From: Clavelina lepadiformis
Taxonomy: Eukaryota; Chordata; Ascidiacea; Aplousobranchia; Clavelinidae
NCBI RefSeq assembly: GCF_947623445.1
Contig: NC_135244.1
Location: 9,672,001 to 9,736,000, forward strand
Direction: 5' to 3'
Length of the DNA: 64,000 nucleotides
The translations under genes were made by a program, and so were the position numbers. Positions 37,397 to 49,614 of this stretch are shown here, piece after piece (position 1 is the stretch's first letter; each line of letters opens with the position of its first letter). The notes under the pieces were generated by a model. The model made no database searches. It was not told the DNA's origin and saw only the letters and a list, made by a program, of their open reading frames with translations.

Positions 37397-40300
37397 AATG
37401 AGCCCGGTGAGAGCACAGCAGGCGATTGCAAATAGGTTTAATTGCTGACACTTAACTGAATTCGACTAAGTCTAAATTCTGGACAAAAGCACAGCCATGA
37501 TTACCTCCAGCAATTAACTTCATCTACCTCATTCACAGTAAACATGTAGCTTCCAAAAACCAGATGTACAAGAGCTAACGACCTAAATACTTACTGTAGG
37601 TTGATAAAAACCTTGCCATTATTCCTCACGACTGCATCGACAGCCCCGGATGCATTGTGACTAACAAACCGAATGTACGTCTAGCGGTGGGTCAAAAAAT
37701 TACCTGTCGGTAAACGAACATATATGCCAAATCAAACAATCAGCAAGGGAAACCAGAGTATTACTAGACAAATAGCGAACGCAATATAGTAATGTAAAAA
37801 AACACAAAAACCTGGTCTACGCAAACATGGTGTCTGACCACAACATCGATTACTACGGTTGACCTCGAAACGAATTTATAGATGCACCAACGTTTCATGT
37901 CCCCTGTGTATAGCGCTGTCCTCCCTCGTAATATAGACAACCCAATAATAATGACGTAAGATTTACGTCCTTGATATAGCGTCGTACACGCCTCCTTATG
38001 TTTACGCTAACGCCCGTTCATCGCGTACTATAATAATAATCGTACTCTTTTCAAGAGCTTGGCGCCTATGTTGCGGGTGCGACTGAGACAGTTTCAAGAA
38101 AACGATTTTTCTGGATAGATCATGTATGACGCTTTACACTACATTGCTCACACCCATCCTATTAATTTGAGCGCGTTAAATTCGCTGTATTTTACAAGAT
38201 GTTTAAAAAATCACTTCAAAGGCCGGAGAAACGCCTGCAAAAAATTTACAAACGCTGCAAAATTTGCCCAATATTTGACGGGACAAAAAACGAACGTTGA
38301 ACCGAAATACAAGCGTTGTTGTCAATTTCTGCCCAATACTTCAGAAATATTTAAGAGTCCAAATTCGTAAATCGACATGCGTTGCCAAACTGCTTGTTAA
38401 TCAATTGATCAAACAATTTACCTTGCGAGCAAAAAGCACAAAAATAGCTTATGTCTGAAGTAACCAATTAGCCAACGACGGTGGTGACAACAAGCAGAAG
38501 CAATTGGATTATATTCAATCAAGATATGTCTTATATTTCCTAGGTTTATCAAAATGAATCGGCCACATTGAGGTTATATTCAAAACTAAAACAGTTACCA
38601 AATGCACTACGATAACCCGCATCATGACCTGAACAATCTTTGTTAGGTTAAACGTTGGCAATGCATCAACTGGGTCGACAGCCAAATTTACTGTCACCAT
38701 GTAACCAAGCAAAAACTGCAGGCGGCGGATTGGTGATGTCAAGTGAAGGGCGACACTCAGTTAAGTTTATCGCACACGAGCACTGAACAAGATTTGACTT
38801 ATTGTAAAGATGGAGTTTGTGGGATGAAGTAGATTAAACGTATAGCACCTTCTAACATACGCATAAATTGTATTTTTTAAAGCAAATTACAAAAGCGAAA
38901 CGCCCACGTTGTTACTTATAACACACTAACGAAAATACTCTGTAAAGCTCTCAACAACAACGCAGAATTTTGAACAACGATCTGATTTCACGTATTGTAA
39001 TACAAAGAATGTTGTTTAAATCAGTGCGTACACTTAATATCAATCATATCATTTAATTTAAGCTGTAATGTTAGAGGCGGGGCATTTAAGTATTTATTCC
39101 TCAAAATTTACACATACTTGAAGTTGCTATCCTGTGAGAAATTTGGCAAAACATCGCTTTGAGAAAAATGCAGTGTTTTTTGGAATTTTAAAATGTTGCA
39201 TTTGCACATATAATCGCTTTTTGATTGCCAATATGACAATATCACAAATCAAAATGTCAGATTACGCGCATAACTTGCTATTTACTATCACGCTATTTAT
39301 CTCAAAAGTAGGTTCAGTTACGTCTTTATGTCAAATTGTATGCCAAAACATTAACAACATTCACTCAGAACGTTCGCTCAAGCATTCCCGACAACCAAAC
39401 AACGAATAAAACAAGCCCACACCTTGTCACTGTTGACATGTTGCGAACTGCTTTGCACTCTCAAAATCTGACAGCTTTTCAACTGTATGCTATTTTGCTT
39501 TTCCTAAATAAGAACACTTCAAGCATTCAAGACTCCAGCTTGTTATTGCCTCGTCATACTAGTCCTAGCCCTACGTAGAATGAGCGCACGAAAGCTGGGG
39601 CGCCACACGACCTGAAGGAGGCATTTTTTCTTATCGTTCATCAAGCATCCGTTTCTATCGGTGACGTGACAATTAGCTATCGTTTCCTCAATTGCCCAGC
39701 CACGATCAACAGTTCCTTTAGGAAAATTCGTAGAAGTCGAGTCACAAAGAAAACTGTCGAAGCACTCTTGTGATATCTCCTTATTTGACGACAGATGGAA
39801 AAATATTTCTGTTGCAATCGGCGCAACAATTTGGCAGCAATTTCAAATTGCGATCTTTGCGCTTTATTTTCACCCTTAGATTATTATCAAGGATTGCACT
39901 TTGTGGTTGTGCTTCAACGCTGATTATTTATCTGCAGGCGAGGCGTCCTTAATAAAATGTTTGTATAAGACCATTTCAACAGAATACAGAATTCTTGCGA
40001 ATTCCATGGCACTTTTCACAATCGAAAATATCTATTATCGGGTACGGTTCACATACAATAGCACAGTGCTTCGTAAGTGAGCTTGCTCAAACGTAGAAAA
40101 TTTGCTAAGAAAGTCCTGGATAAACATCTGCGTAACATGTTTAACCTTACGTATCTGGTGCCAGAGGTAAGCAGATTGGACACAAAACTAGCTTCGGGAT
40201 GGGGAAAGAGCATATGGAAGCAAGATGGGCACGACCGCACGACTTCTAATTATTGATGGCGCCGATCGCAGACGCATTTATTTTAGGAAAGCAATAAGCG

Positions 40301-41255
40301 GAAATCCCGATTTTTCTAGATTTTCTATGTGGGGGAAATCCCGGTGATAGCCATAGACAAGCAACCAACAATAACAATCATGAAATGGCGATAAACGCGC
40401 TAGAAGTGATTGATCGTTATATTATGTAGTTGCTAACTTGCTACAAACTGAACTACTGGTAACACTAAGTTAATTATTTGCACCTTTGGCATTATGCCAG
40501 CAGCTGTTTATTTTTTTTTTAAAACTATGTCATACATCGAATCTAATATAAATTTTGCTCACTGATCCTGTGAGTGCAATGTTTTCATTCAGACAATAAG
40601 AGGTAGTAATTTCAAGTTCAATAATATTCAATAAATAGCGATGTGGAATTTTATAGGTTTATACAAGCCTAGGTTTACTAAACCAAAATAAAGGTTGTAC
40701 AGCGATCTTGAGCTATGTTGTTGTTTCTCTAAGATTTGGCAAGCTGTTATGGAAGTCAAAGAATAACTTGCATTTCATGACACAGACAATAAAAGAAAAT
40801 AACTAATCATTACCAAAAATAAAAAACTTAATATTTTCTTGTAAGGTATACTACCTGTGGACTCATACAAGTGGCTTATAACAATAAAATACAACTCTCT
40901 ACTTTATACAACAGTCAGTCAAACAGTCACAACATATTTTTAACCTAAATTAGAAAAGTTTGCAAATCGGCCCAAGGTTTACATTATGATATATATGATA
41001 AAGTTGGAAAACTTCATGTGTAGTATTGGATTTTTGCAAGTTAAAAGTTAAAAAGTCTAGTATTGGATTTTTGCAAGTTAAAATTATGATATAAATTCAG
41101 CCAGAAAAGAGACCATCAGATCGATATTCATATTTTTGCCTGTGACTCTGATTCCAAATCCATAATGTTTGGTACAAGAACAACCAAAGTTTAAAATAAT
41201 AAACGCCATAAAGTCCTGTATTTTACAAACCCACAAAAATAAGTATATTATATAG
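37397..41255. other. Rhotekin 5' flank and gene-poor stretch
   Basis: The proximal part should contain the rhotekin promoter and any UTR exon. A 76-codon minus-strand frame at 38515-38742 is strongly hydrophobic but has no family match or splice partner. Other frames look random. Near 41021-41083 there is a short direct repeat (TAGTATTGGATTTTTGCAAG, twice, 37 bases apart). No transposon ends were paired in 37400-41200. Confidence 0.4.
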
Positions 41256-41578
41256 CAGGGGTGGGCAACATACGGCCCGCGACGGGATTTTGAGCGGCCC
41301 GCAGACAGTTTCCGGTCTTACATGATAATGTGGCCTGCGGCCACATTCTGCCGCAATCCCTGTATTGCGTCACTGAATAAGTCCAAGTTTGCCAACCTGA
41401 GAAAGATGGCCATAAATGTACTTGTTCTGTTCGGGTCTACATACATTTATGAGCAAACATTTTCGACCATGAACATTAATAAGATAAAGCTGGATTCCAA
41501 TCTATTCAGGAATCCGTCCCGCCAAGTACTTCATTTTCTCATATCAGGCCCGCCGACCGAAGAAGTTGCCCGTCCCTG
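41256..41578 (+). mobile_element. hAT MITE carrying a transposase C-terminal fragment, perfect TSD
   Basis: A 323-bp element with ends CAGGGGTGGGCAACATACGG and, inverted, CAGGGACGGGCAACTTCTTC. It is flanked by a perfect 8-bp duplication, TTATATAG (41248-41255 and 41579-41586). The interior retains about 50 codons of the transposase dimerisation region, including FGSTYIYEQTFSTMNINK, close to the FGSTYxCEQTFSxMNxxK motif of GTF2IRD2/ZBED-type hAT transposases. It is therefore an internally deleted copy: both ends plus a piece of the 3' coding end. A sister copy in opposite orientation is at 58892-59199. Confidence 0.92.
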
Positions 41579-42527
41579 TTATATAGGGTACTTGCTAATG
41601 CAAATTAATTTCTTCTAAGCAATACACAGTGCTCTCAGTATTTTTTTCAGTTTTAAGTTTGCTTCTAAGCCATAACATTGTTGATACATATTCGAACAGG
41701 CAAAAGTTTAAAGAAAGTCTTTTCAAAAACATTAAATCTTTGAAACAATTGTGTTAAGATTCAATGGTTTACTGTAGTGCATACACTATCAGATGTGTGA
41801 GTATTAGTTAAAGGACAACTTAAATTTTCACATAGCAATAAAATATGTAGTTTCCTCACCATTTGGTCATGGACTCTTTTCCTTTTGTCTTTCACTCGAA
41901 GACTTCGATTTAAGCCTTTATTTCGTGTCAATGGATCATTCTTTGGCTTCTTTTTAAGAGACATTTTTACAAATGTGTTAAAAATTAAGGCTATTATACA
42001 TTTAATTCAATTCTCCAATCACTAAAAGATAAAGAAAGCTTTTGTTTAAGAAATGAGCACTAAATTTAAAAAAATGACTGGACCACTAATATTTTATTCA
42101 AATTTATAAATTAATGCCAATACCGACTGTATAAACACTCAGGTGTCTATAAAATACTTTATATATACATGTTTAAGCAACTATATCAATATGAGCAAGT
42201 CATGCAGGCCATGGTGTTAAAGATAGGTGGTTAGGTTCAAAGAAAGTATATGCTGAAAGTTGATTTCATCTGCCATCTAAAGTTCTTTAGATAAAGTCAC
42301 ATTAATAATATTATAATTTTCAAGTTGGGTTCACAAGAAACTGAAAAAAAAACAGCTTCTAACTGTTATTTTTTTCCATTGTAATTTAACAATAATAGGC
42401 TTATCCACACTTTAGAAGACAGCTCCTTCTTCTGAAAAGTTTGTATAAAACTTGGTTTAAAATGCGCCCATTTTTTGGTGCAGAATTCCGTTTTACCTTA
42501 TTTCTACATTGCAAGTATTATGTTGAC
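41579..42527. other. Non-coding spacer between two hAT elements
   Basis: AT-rich, with no supported exon or repeat. A 68-codon minus-strand frame (41761-41964) is lysine- and arginine-rich and resembles no family. Confidence 0.4.
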
Positions 42528-45500
42528 CAGTGCAGGATTAAGGTGGGTGCTATTGATGCTGCAGCATTAGGCCCATTCCTGAAATAGGCCCAGACGAAAA
42601 CAGACGTGAATTTTCCGGACGCTGAACAGTTTTCCTTTGCTTAATTAACCCACAAATAATTCTTATTATGAAATTTGTAGTCCGACTTTCGCACGCCTAG
42701 GCACAGTGTTACGCCTAGGCACGTAAGATAAAGCAAGATTTTGGCATAGACTACTTATTTAAGATGAAAAATTATAACACTTTTCGAGCTGTTTCAGGGC
42801 CCTTCATTACTTCAGCCGCAGATAAGATGCACGGCTTTATTAACTCTTCCCCAATCGTGTATGCTTTTTTTGGTTTTAACTATTCGTAGAGAAACTAGAT
42901 AGGATTCATGAAGAAAGGATTTTTCGGTAGTCGTCATCTTTTCATTTGCTTTTTTTAATCGTTCATATCAGAGAATATTCGTCCAAAATATTCAAGTGGC
43001 TTGCCTTCAAGATTGTTGTGCTTTGAATGAAAGTGACGAACAACTTTAGAAGGTTTCATAACGTCATTTGGCAGAATTTGGGAGCACACCAAACATTAGG
43101 GCCGTGACGATTGTTCACTACCCGGAACTATTGTAAAACCAAGCTCCAAGTATTTTTATTGTATTGCCTGACAAATTCCCCTTTTCGTTTCTTACTTCCC
43201 TCTGTGACACTCAACTTATCTGCATATGCCCTTTTCGTAGTTTACATTTGCACCTACTGATACTTGGTTCATTTCCATTTTGAGAATTATTTGTTTCAGA
43301 AGTCTTAGTTTTTTCCTTCTTGTTAAAATACACTTGTTGGTTCGTTGATTCCATATTAATCCTTCTGTAGTTTAACAGGACAAGCTATTGCAGCATCTGA
43401 AAAGTGAAGAATGACCTTGTATTACAAAACTTTTTGAAAGCTAGACGCAGTTTATGACGAAACAATCATAAACGGCACAAAATCTAGGTCATCGGAAGGT
43501 TAACCTTTATTATTAAACAGTTCTGCTGTATCAACGAAGGAGAGATAGGCTATGCCAGTTTTAGCCTACTGCTGTGAATCGGCCAAGCGTAAAATGAGTT
43601 TTACAGGAAGTATCAACTTTGCAATGCTTATGATTCCAGATTAAAATTAGCTTGGCAGAAAGTAAGATACGGTACTTCGCGGACCGGCGGTTGAGAACCA
43701 CTGAGTTAGGCTAAGCCTTAGGAATAGATTAGGTTAAGGCAGTAAGATTAGTACTCATTATGGTTGGGAAAAGAGTTAGCAATCATTATTGTTGAGTTCA
43801 ATGTTGTTTCATTGCCGATTCACAAGCTAACACCGTGCAAACAACTGCCGGTTCACAACAAAAAATGATGGAAACCAGTGTCAGTTTATAACAAAAAATG
43901 ATGGAAAGCATTGGGGTTCACTTGGACGCTAGCGACTGCCTTAATTCTAAGACAATTGCTAATGTTTTTTTTTTGCACTGTGACGTAGGCTAAATATACG
44001 GCGTTGTGTTTATTGTAACGGAAGATTTCAAGTTAATGCGATAAATTTTACGGTTCCACAATTTACAAATTTAGCTGCGTTTTGTGCACGCTTGCTATGG
44101 CGTCTCAACCCAGTGGATGGGATAAAGCGAAAAAGAAAAGGAAAGAAGCAGCAGAACAAGAAAAGCTTCTGGCGAAAATTCCAAAACTGAGTTCATACTT
44201 TGGAATGCGAGCAGCTTCGTCTCAATTGCCTGCGTCGGATGCGATTGCGAATTCGAGCGCTCCTGAAGACCAGGCCAAGCAAGATGAACCTGATGAGGAA
44301 AGAGAGGATAAAGAGCGGGAAAGTTCAGCGGAGAGAGCAGAGGTGAAAGGAGACGCTATCACTGGCGAAGCACTGGCGCAAACGCTGGAGGATATCACCA
44401 ATGATTTAGGACAGTGGGGTAAAATCAACGCTGACACTCGAGAATATTGGGCCAGGAAAGGTTCAAAACACTGCCAACACACTGAATCGATGTTTGAAGA
44501 GAGCGCCAGACAATACCTAGGTGAATCATTCCAACGTCGATGCACTAAGACCTTCTTCGTGCGTACGCATCCGCTCAATGGTGAAAAATCCTATAGACAA
44601 TGGTTGTGCTACTCGCCTTCGACCGGGAAGGTGTTCTGCTTTGCATGCAAGTTGTTCGGTGGTAATGCTGTTCAAGCAACCAAGTTCGTATCCGGCGGTT
44701 TCGACAATTGGAGGACAGGCGAATCCAGAATAAAAATGCATGGAAGCAGCGATGGTCATCGCAAGGCTATGTTGTCTTTTGCGAGCTGACAGAGGGAGGC
44801 CGGTCGTGTTGACTACCTAGCCGCTAAACAGGTCGAGGAAGAGCGGTGTTACTGGCGCCAGATTGTAAAGCGGCTCATCGACGTTCTGATATTCCTAGCT
44901 AAGCGTGGCCTTGCTATAAGGGGCGCGGATGAGATCATAGGTTCCCCTCATAATGGTAACTACCTTGGCATCATTGAGTTGTTGGCGGAGTACGATACTC
45001 TGCTGGCTAGCCATATTAGAAAATATGCGAACTGCGGGAAAGGTCACATTTCTTATTTGTCATCCACAATTTGCGAGGAGCTGGTGCAGCTCATGGGACA
45101 AAAGGTGCAGGACACCATCCTGAAAGAAGCCAAGAAGGCGAAGTATTTCTCTGTCTCGATTGACTCTACACCTGACGTATCACACCTCGACCAGCTAACG
45201 ATTGTTATTCGATATGTTCTGCCGTTGGGTCCAGTTGAACGGTTCCTGACATTCTTGCCTATGATGAGACACACCGCTACGCACATGGCTAGCATACTTC
45301 TGAACTTTCTGAAGGAAAATGGCTTGGATGTTACTAACTGCAGAGGCCAGTCGTATGACAATGCGTCAAACATGTCAGGACGGTACAACGGTGTCCAGGC
45401 AATTGTGAAGCGAGAATGTAAATATGCTGCTTTTATTCCATGCTGCAACCACAGTTTAAACCTGGTAGGAGACCAGGCTGTTAATAGCTGCGCTGGCTGT

Positions 45501-46945
45501 ACCAGGTTTTTTCATTTTGTCAATGGACTATACGTTTTCCTGTCTGAATCGACATATCGCTGGCAGAAACTGAAGAATCGCTGCACATTAACGCTCAAAG
45601 GTTTGTCTGGAACCCGATGGTGTGAACGTGCAGATGCTGTCAAAGCGCTAGTAGAAGGGTGGAAGAGCATTCAAGAAGTCCTGGATGAGCTTGCGGCAGA
45701 TAAGGAGCAGAAGGCCGATACGAGAAACCAGGCCGACGGATTTTCGCGCAGGATGGACGAACTTGAGACAGCAGTTATGGCGACTGCCTGGAACGATATC
45801 CTATGCCGTCTCAACAGTACGAGCATTAGCCTCCAAGACCCTACAGTCAGTCTGAATACGGCAACTAGTTTATTGGCATCACTGGTCGACACGATTCAAT
45901 TTGCACGGGACAGATTTGACGTGTATGAGCAGATGGCGATCGAAAAGGTTCCTCACGGCGAATACAAGGCTGAAGAACGTCGAGGCCGTAAGCGAAAGCG
46001 AATGCCTGATGAAGGAGCTGCAAACGAAGAAAACCTCACCCCTAGGGAAACATTCAAAACCCATATATATCTGGTCATGATCGACAGACTGTTAGCTGAA
46101 CTGGAAAAGCGAATGAAGGCGTATGAGGATATATCTACAACATTCGGATTTCTTTCGGAGCTAACGTCATTGAGCATAAAGCAGATCGAGAATAAAGCTC
46201 AAAATCTCGTTTCCTCGTATCCAGATGACTTGGAAGACACGCTGGTGGCTGAGCTCATACAGTTTGCTGCATTTATGCGCACCCAGAAATCGGTGAGTGT
46301 GAACGAGTCAGCAGAGCTTACCATGTACAAGCTTTTGTCGTCGTTGAACCTTTCTCAAACATTTCCAAACGTCGAGATTGCTTTGCGCATCTATCTGTGC
46401 TTGATGGTGTCTAATGCCTCCGGCGAGCGGAGCTTCTCAAAACTGGGAATAGTCAAAGGAGAGCTGCGGTCCTCGATGAGGGAGGAAAGGCTAAACATGC
46501 TGGCGCTTATGAGCATTGAACATGAGGTGCTGAGCAGCCTTGACTGCACTGACATGATCGAAGATTTCGCGCTTGCTAAGGCTCGAAAAACAGTAGTATA
46601 AGTAAGCAGCACTAGCGCAGCATTGACAATATGCCAACGTTAAGTTGATCTGGATTAGCCTTTTCTTCATTAACTCCGCTTTTCAGGCAATATTGGTATT
46701 GAATTGTGTTGGTGTTACATAGCCTGATGTTACTCTCGAGTTTTTACGATAACACGTCGTTATTATTGTTCATGTTCATTAAAATTTGGCTGACTGCGTC
46801 GAAAGCAATAAAGGCTCTTTGGTCGGTCTGATTACGCGTGTACGGTGGAGTCAGAGTGTCGAATGCATATGTACCAATGCCTAGAAAAAATAGGCCTGTT
46901 TTTGCGCTGCAGCATCAGGCCCAGTTTCGTCTTAATCCGGCCCTG
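42528..46945 (+). mobile_element. Nearly complete hAT transposon, 4.4 kb, perfect 8-bp TSD
   Basis: The termini are CAGTGCAGGATTAAG and, inverted, CAGGGCCGGATTAAG (13 of 15). Subterminal TGATGCTGCAGC occurs inverted at both ends. The flanks are a perfect ATGTTGAC duplication (42520-42527 and 46946-46953), so both boundaries are certain and the insertion is fairly young. The element holds one long transposase frame (44097-46601) in its right half; the left 1.5 kb is non-coding. At 43670-43705 a hAT-like terminus of a different kind (CCGGCGGTTGAGAACCACTG) suggests a smaller element once inserted inside it. The coding part is clearly more GC-rich than the surrounding DNA. Confidence 0.95.
44097..46601 (+). 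pseudogene. hAT transposase (ZMYM1-like), one in-frame stop
   Basis: From ATG 44097 the frame runs 834 codons with a single interruption, TGA at 44787-44789 (codon 231), and then stays open to TAA. An N-terminal basic and acidic region is followed by a TTF-type zinc finger (about residues 160-230; WLCYSPSTGKVFCFACKLFG, then a His pair ending in GHRKAM). A DUF4371-like region and the RNase H-fold core follow, with candidate catalytic Asp in SVSIDSTPD, Asp in GQSYDNASNMSG, and Glu in SNASGERSFSKL, which lies in the C-terminal hAT dimerisation domain. TRWCER is the usual motif between them. The family is known from ZMYM1-like host proteins and 'zinc finger MYM-type protein 1-like' transposons. 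The stop falls right after the zinc finger. It may be an inactivating mutation, an assembly error or a readthrough site; all other features look intact. Confidence 0.93.
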
Positions 46946-49245
46946 ATGTTGACGTGTTGCAAAATTTGGCATTGCATTTATCCGACAAACTGAAAGCAAA
47001 CTTTTCAATAGGAGATAACAGCGAGCCATAGCAGACAGTGTATCACCTGCACGCCAAACTTTTTTTAACGCCGCTATATAGCCTACAAAGAAAAACTGGC
47101 TGTTTTACACCAATTTATAAAAACTAAACAAAGAATTAAGGCTTTAAAAGTGAACGCCATCACACTAAAATTTGCATGCACAATCTTGTGTCAAAAATTG
47201 CCTTTCTTTCCATTCGAGACAGCAGAAATGGATTTCTGACACTTGTGTTTTTTTAGCATTTCATTTTGTCTTTCCCAAAGTTGGCACATTTTTATAATCA
47301 ATATAATATTTTTTAGAAACCGCCTAGTCGCCCTCCAAAAAATGAACAGGTAGTTTTAGTTTTCTTGGGTGCCATAACACCTCAATAAAACAACATCGGG
47401 TGTACATCCGTCTTACTTTGCAGTCTGGCATAACTTTATATACATTATGGTTTATATCAATCATTATAAATCATAATATAAAACTGAAAAACCATATTTT
47501 TTGAAAATTTACTCTAGCATAAATCAGTGTTTGTGTTACAGTTACCTTTTCCAATGAAAGCCAAGGCTACTATTTTTTATTTTTGATCATTTTGTGCGGC
47601 TTCTAATCGAGGGCGCCTTGTAATTTTTAACCAGATTAAGAAATGATCAGACTCTTTCACAGTGCTGCTAACCCTGTTTGTAATATAACGGCCCTGTTTA
47701 GCTAATCCTGGTTTTTATAACAATCTTTGTTTTGTTTTCTTGTGTGTCGATCAAGACCATGGCATTAAGAGAGTATCTAACGCAGAAGCTCATGTGTGTG
47801 GGCGACTTTCAATAGAGTAATACTTTAGCATCAATTTAGTGACTTTTAATCAAGGAAATAGAGTACATTAGGCTACGCCCATAAAGATCTGAAAATTATC
47901 TATGTAGTGCAAAGTGTGACACCAGCGCGCAGGAGATGCATTAACCTGCCCGATTAGAAAGTACGGTAGTTTTTAACAAGAAATCGTGCTGGCAAACGCG
48001 CAAACTTTCACGTGATGGCATTCACTTAAGTCTTAATTATTTGTTCATTTATTATAAATAGGCATTCAGATAACCAATTTTTCTTTATCTACTCACTATA
48101 ATTATGCAAACTGTTTGGCATTCACGTTGATGAATCTCATGCATGCAGGTGCCACACATTCCACTATAGATGGTCAAAGTGGGCAGAAATGTTTTTTATC
48201 TTTACACCAATTTAGCCTATTATAAAAAACAAAAAAGAGCTAGTTGTTTGAATGCCAATTCATAGTAAATAAACAAAGAAAAGAGGCTTTAGTGCACGCC
48301 AAAGTCTGCATGTTTAAACGCACACTTTCTCATCGAAAACTGCTAGACTGTGGTATATCCAAGTCAGAAAGATTACAACAGCAATGAAGCACTGATAAGT
48401 AAGCCTTGTTGAAGTCGAAGTATTTTAGTTTACTAAAATTCAGATGCTTAAGTAAACAGTTCTAAACTTAATCACACAAAAATATAAGATAAAATATCAC
48501 ACAAAAACTTAATATCATACAGACAATGATAGGCCTAGTCTAAAAATGCACAAATACCTATACAAGGGACTAGCCTAATAACCATCAGCTAACAAGATCT
48601 TAAACAGTGTGTAATAAGGAATTATGGCCGACCTCCTTCTATACTGGCCTAGCCATCTTCCAGCAATAGCCCACAGACAAGTCTATACATCTAGGCCTAG
48701 CCTACGCTAAAATAACCTGACACCTAAAGAGAAGGCTAAATTGTTCAAGCACTGCTGGAAAATTTGCTTTCAGTGCGCCAATAATCAATAATGCCAAAAT
48801 TTGCGCCGCATCAACGTGATACTGTACTTATAATATAAAATATAGGGCAAAACGGTGCAAAAATCAACTTTCTGCGCTGGTTATCCGGCGCATCAAACAA
48901 ACTTTCCAGCAGATTGTTCAAAAAACCTTCCTAAATGCTAAACTTTAGTGGGTTGATTTTTGAATTTGCTCCTGCTCAATCAACCAAATCAACCATCAGA
49001 GAAAAGTCATGGCCACAAAAAAGATCTTATAAATCACTAACCACGGCCAGAGCAAAACATTTTAGGTGAGTCTTGTCGAATTCATTCTGATACTGATTTA
49101 GCTACAATTGCTTATGATAATATTAAAAATAAGAAAAGATAAATACCAAGCTGGAAATATAAATTGATAAAGAATGTTGTCAAAATGCTATAAAACAATG
49201 TAAATTATCTTGGCGAAATATTTTATAGCAATAGAGTATAGACCA
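46946..49245. other. Non-coding stretch with R1 repeat copies
   Basis: No supported exon. Around 47040-47190 and 47940-48350 lie copies of the interspersed family R1 also seen at 19860-20380. Otherwise AT-rich and featureless. Confidence 0.45.
47940..48350. repeat. Interspersed repeat R1, inverted pair
   Basis: 47960-48165 is a direct match to copy A (GGCATTCA...AACCA, TTGATGAATCTCATGCATGC, AGGTGCCACAC). 48180-48345 is an inverted match (GAATGCCAATTCATAGTAAATA and TTTCTCATCGAAAACTGC). The two face each other head-to-head around 48172, so the pair forms a large imperfect palindrome. Confidence 0.6.
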
Positions 49246-49460
49246 GAGGTCGGGAACCTATGGCTCGAGAGCCAGATGTGACTCTTTTGATGACGGCATT
49301 TGGCTCGAAGATAAATCTAAGCTATCTATTTCTTAGCACGATTGTTACGAATAAAACTTTTTCTGTAATTTCCCATAACGCATTAACAGTTGGAAGCATA
49401 TTAATCAAGAGTAAATTTAGACATTTACCGTTGTCAAAAATTGGTGTAACTTAAAGCATC
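49246..49460. mobile_element. One end of a hAT-like element
   Basis: CAGAGGTCGGGAACCTATGG, then GGCTCGAGAGCCAGATGTG, is a typical hAT left terminus with a GGCTC palindrome behind it. No matching right end or duplication was found downstream, so the element is truncated or interrupted. The right boundary given is nominal. Confidence 0.45.
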
Positions 49461-49614
49461 TCTCCCTCCCTTAGTGACGTCATCAATTTCATTTTGATTG
49501 TGGTTTTGAATCAGCAGAAATCGAGTGCTAGCGTAGTTAGAAGATTAAATATTAAACAATGGCATGTTGAGCCATATTGAAATTAAAAGTGTTCTGTAAA
49601 AACCTGTAACCTAA

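Noticed and set aside
38515-38742. Hydrophobic 75-residue minus-strand ORF, possible membrane protein
   Set aside because: Hydrophobicity alone is weak evidence in T-rich DNA. No family match, no neighbouring exon.
44222-46612. Several minus-strand ORFs opposite the transposase
   Set aside because: Shadows of the hAT transposase frame; no independent support.
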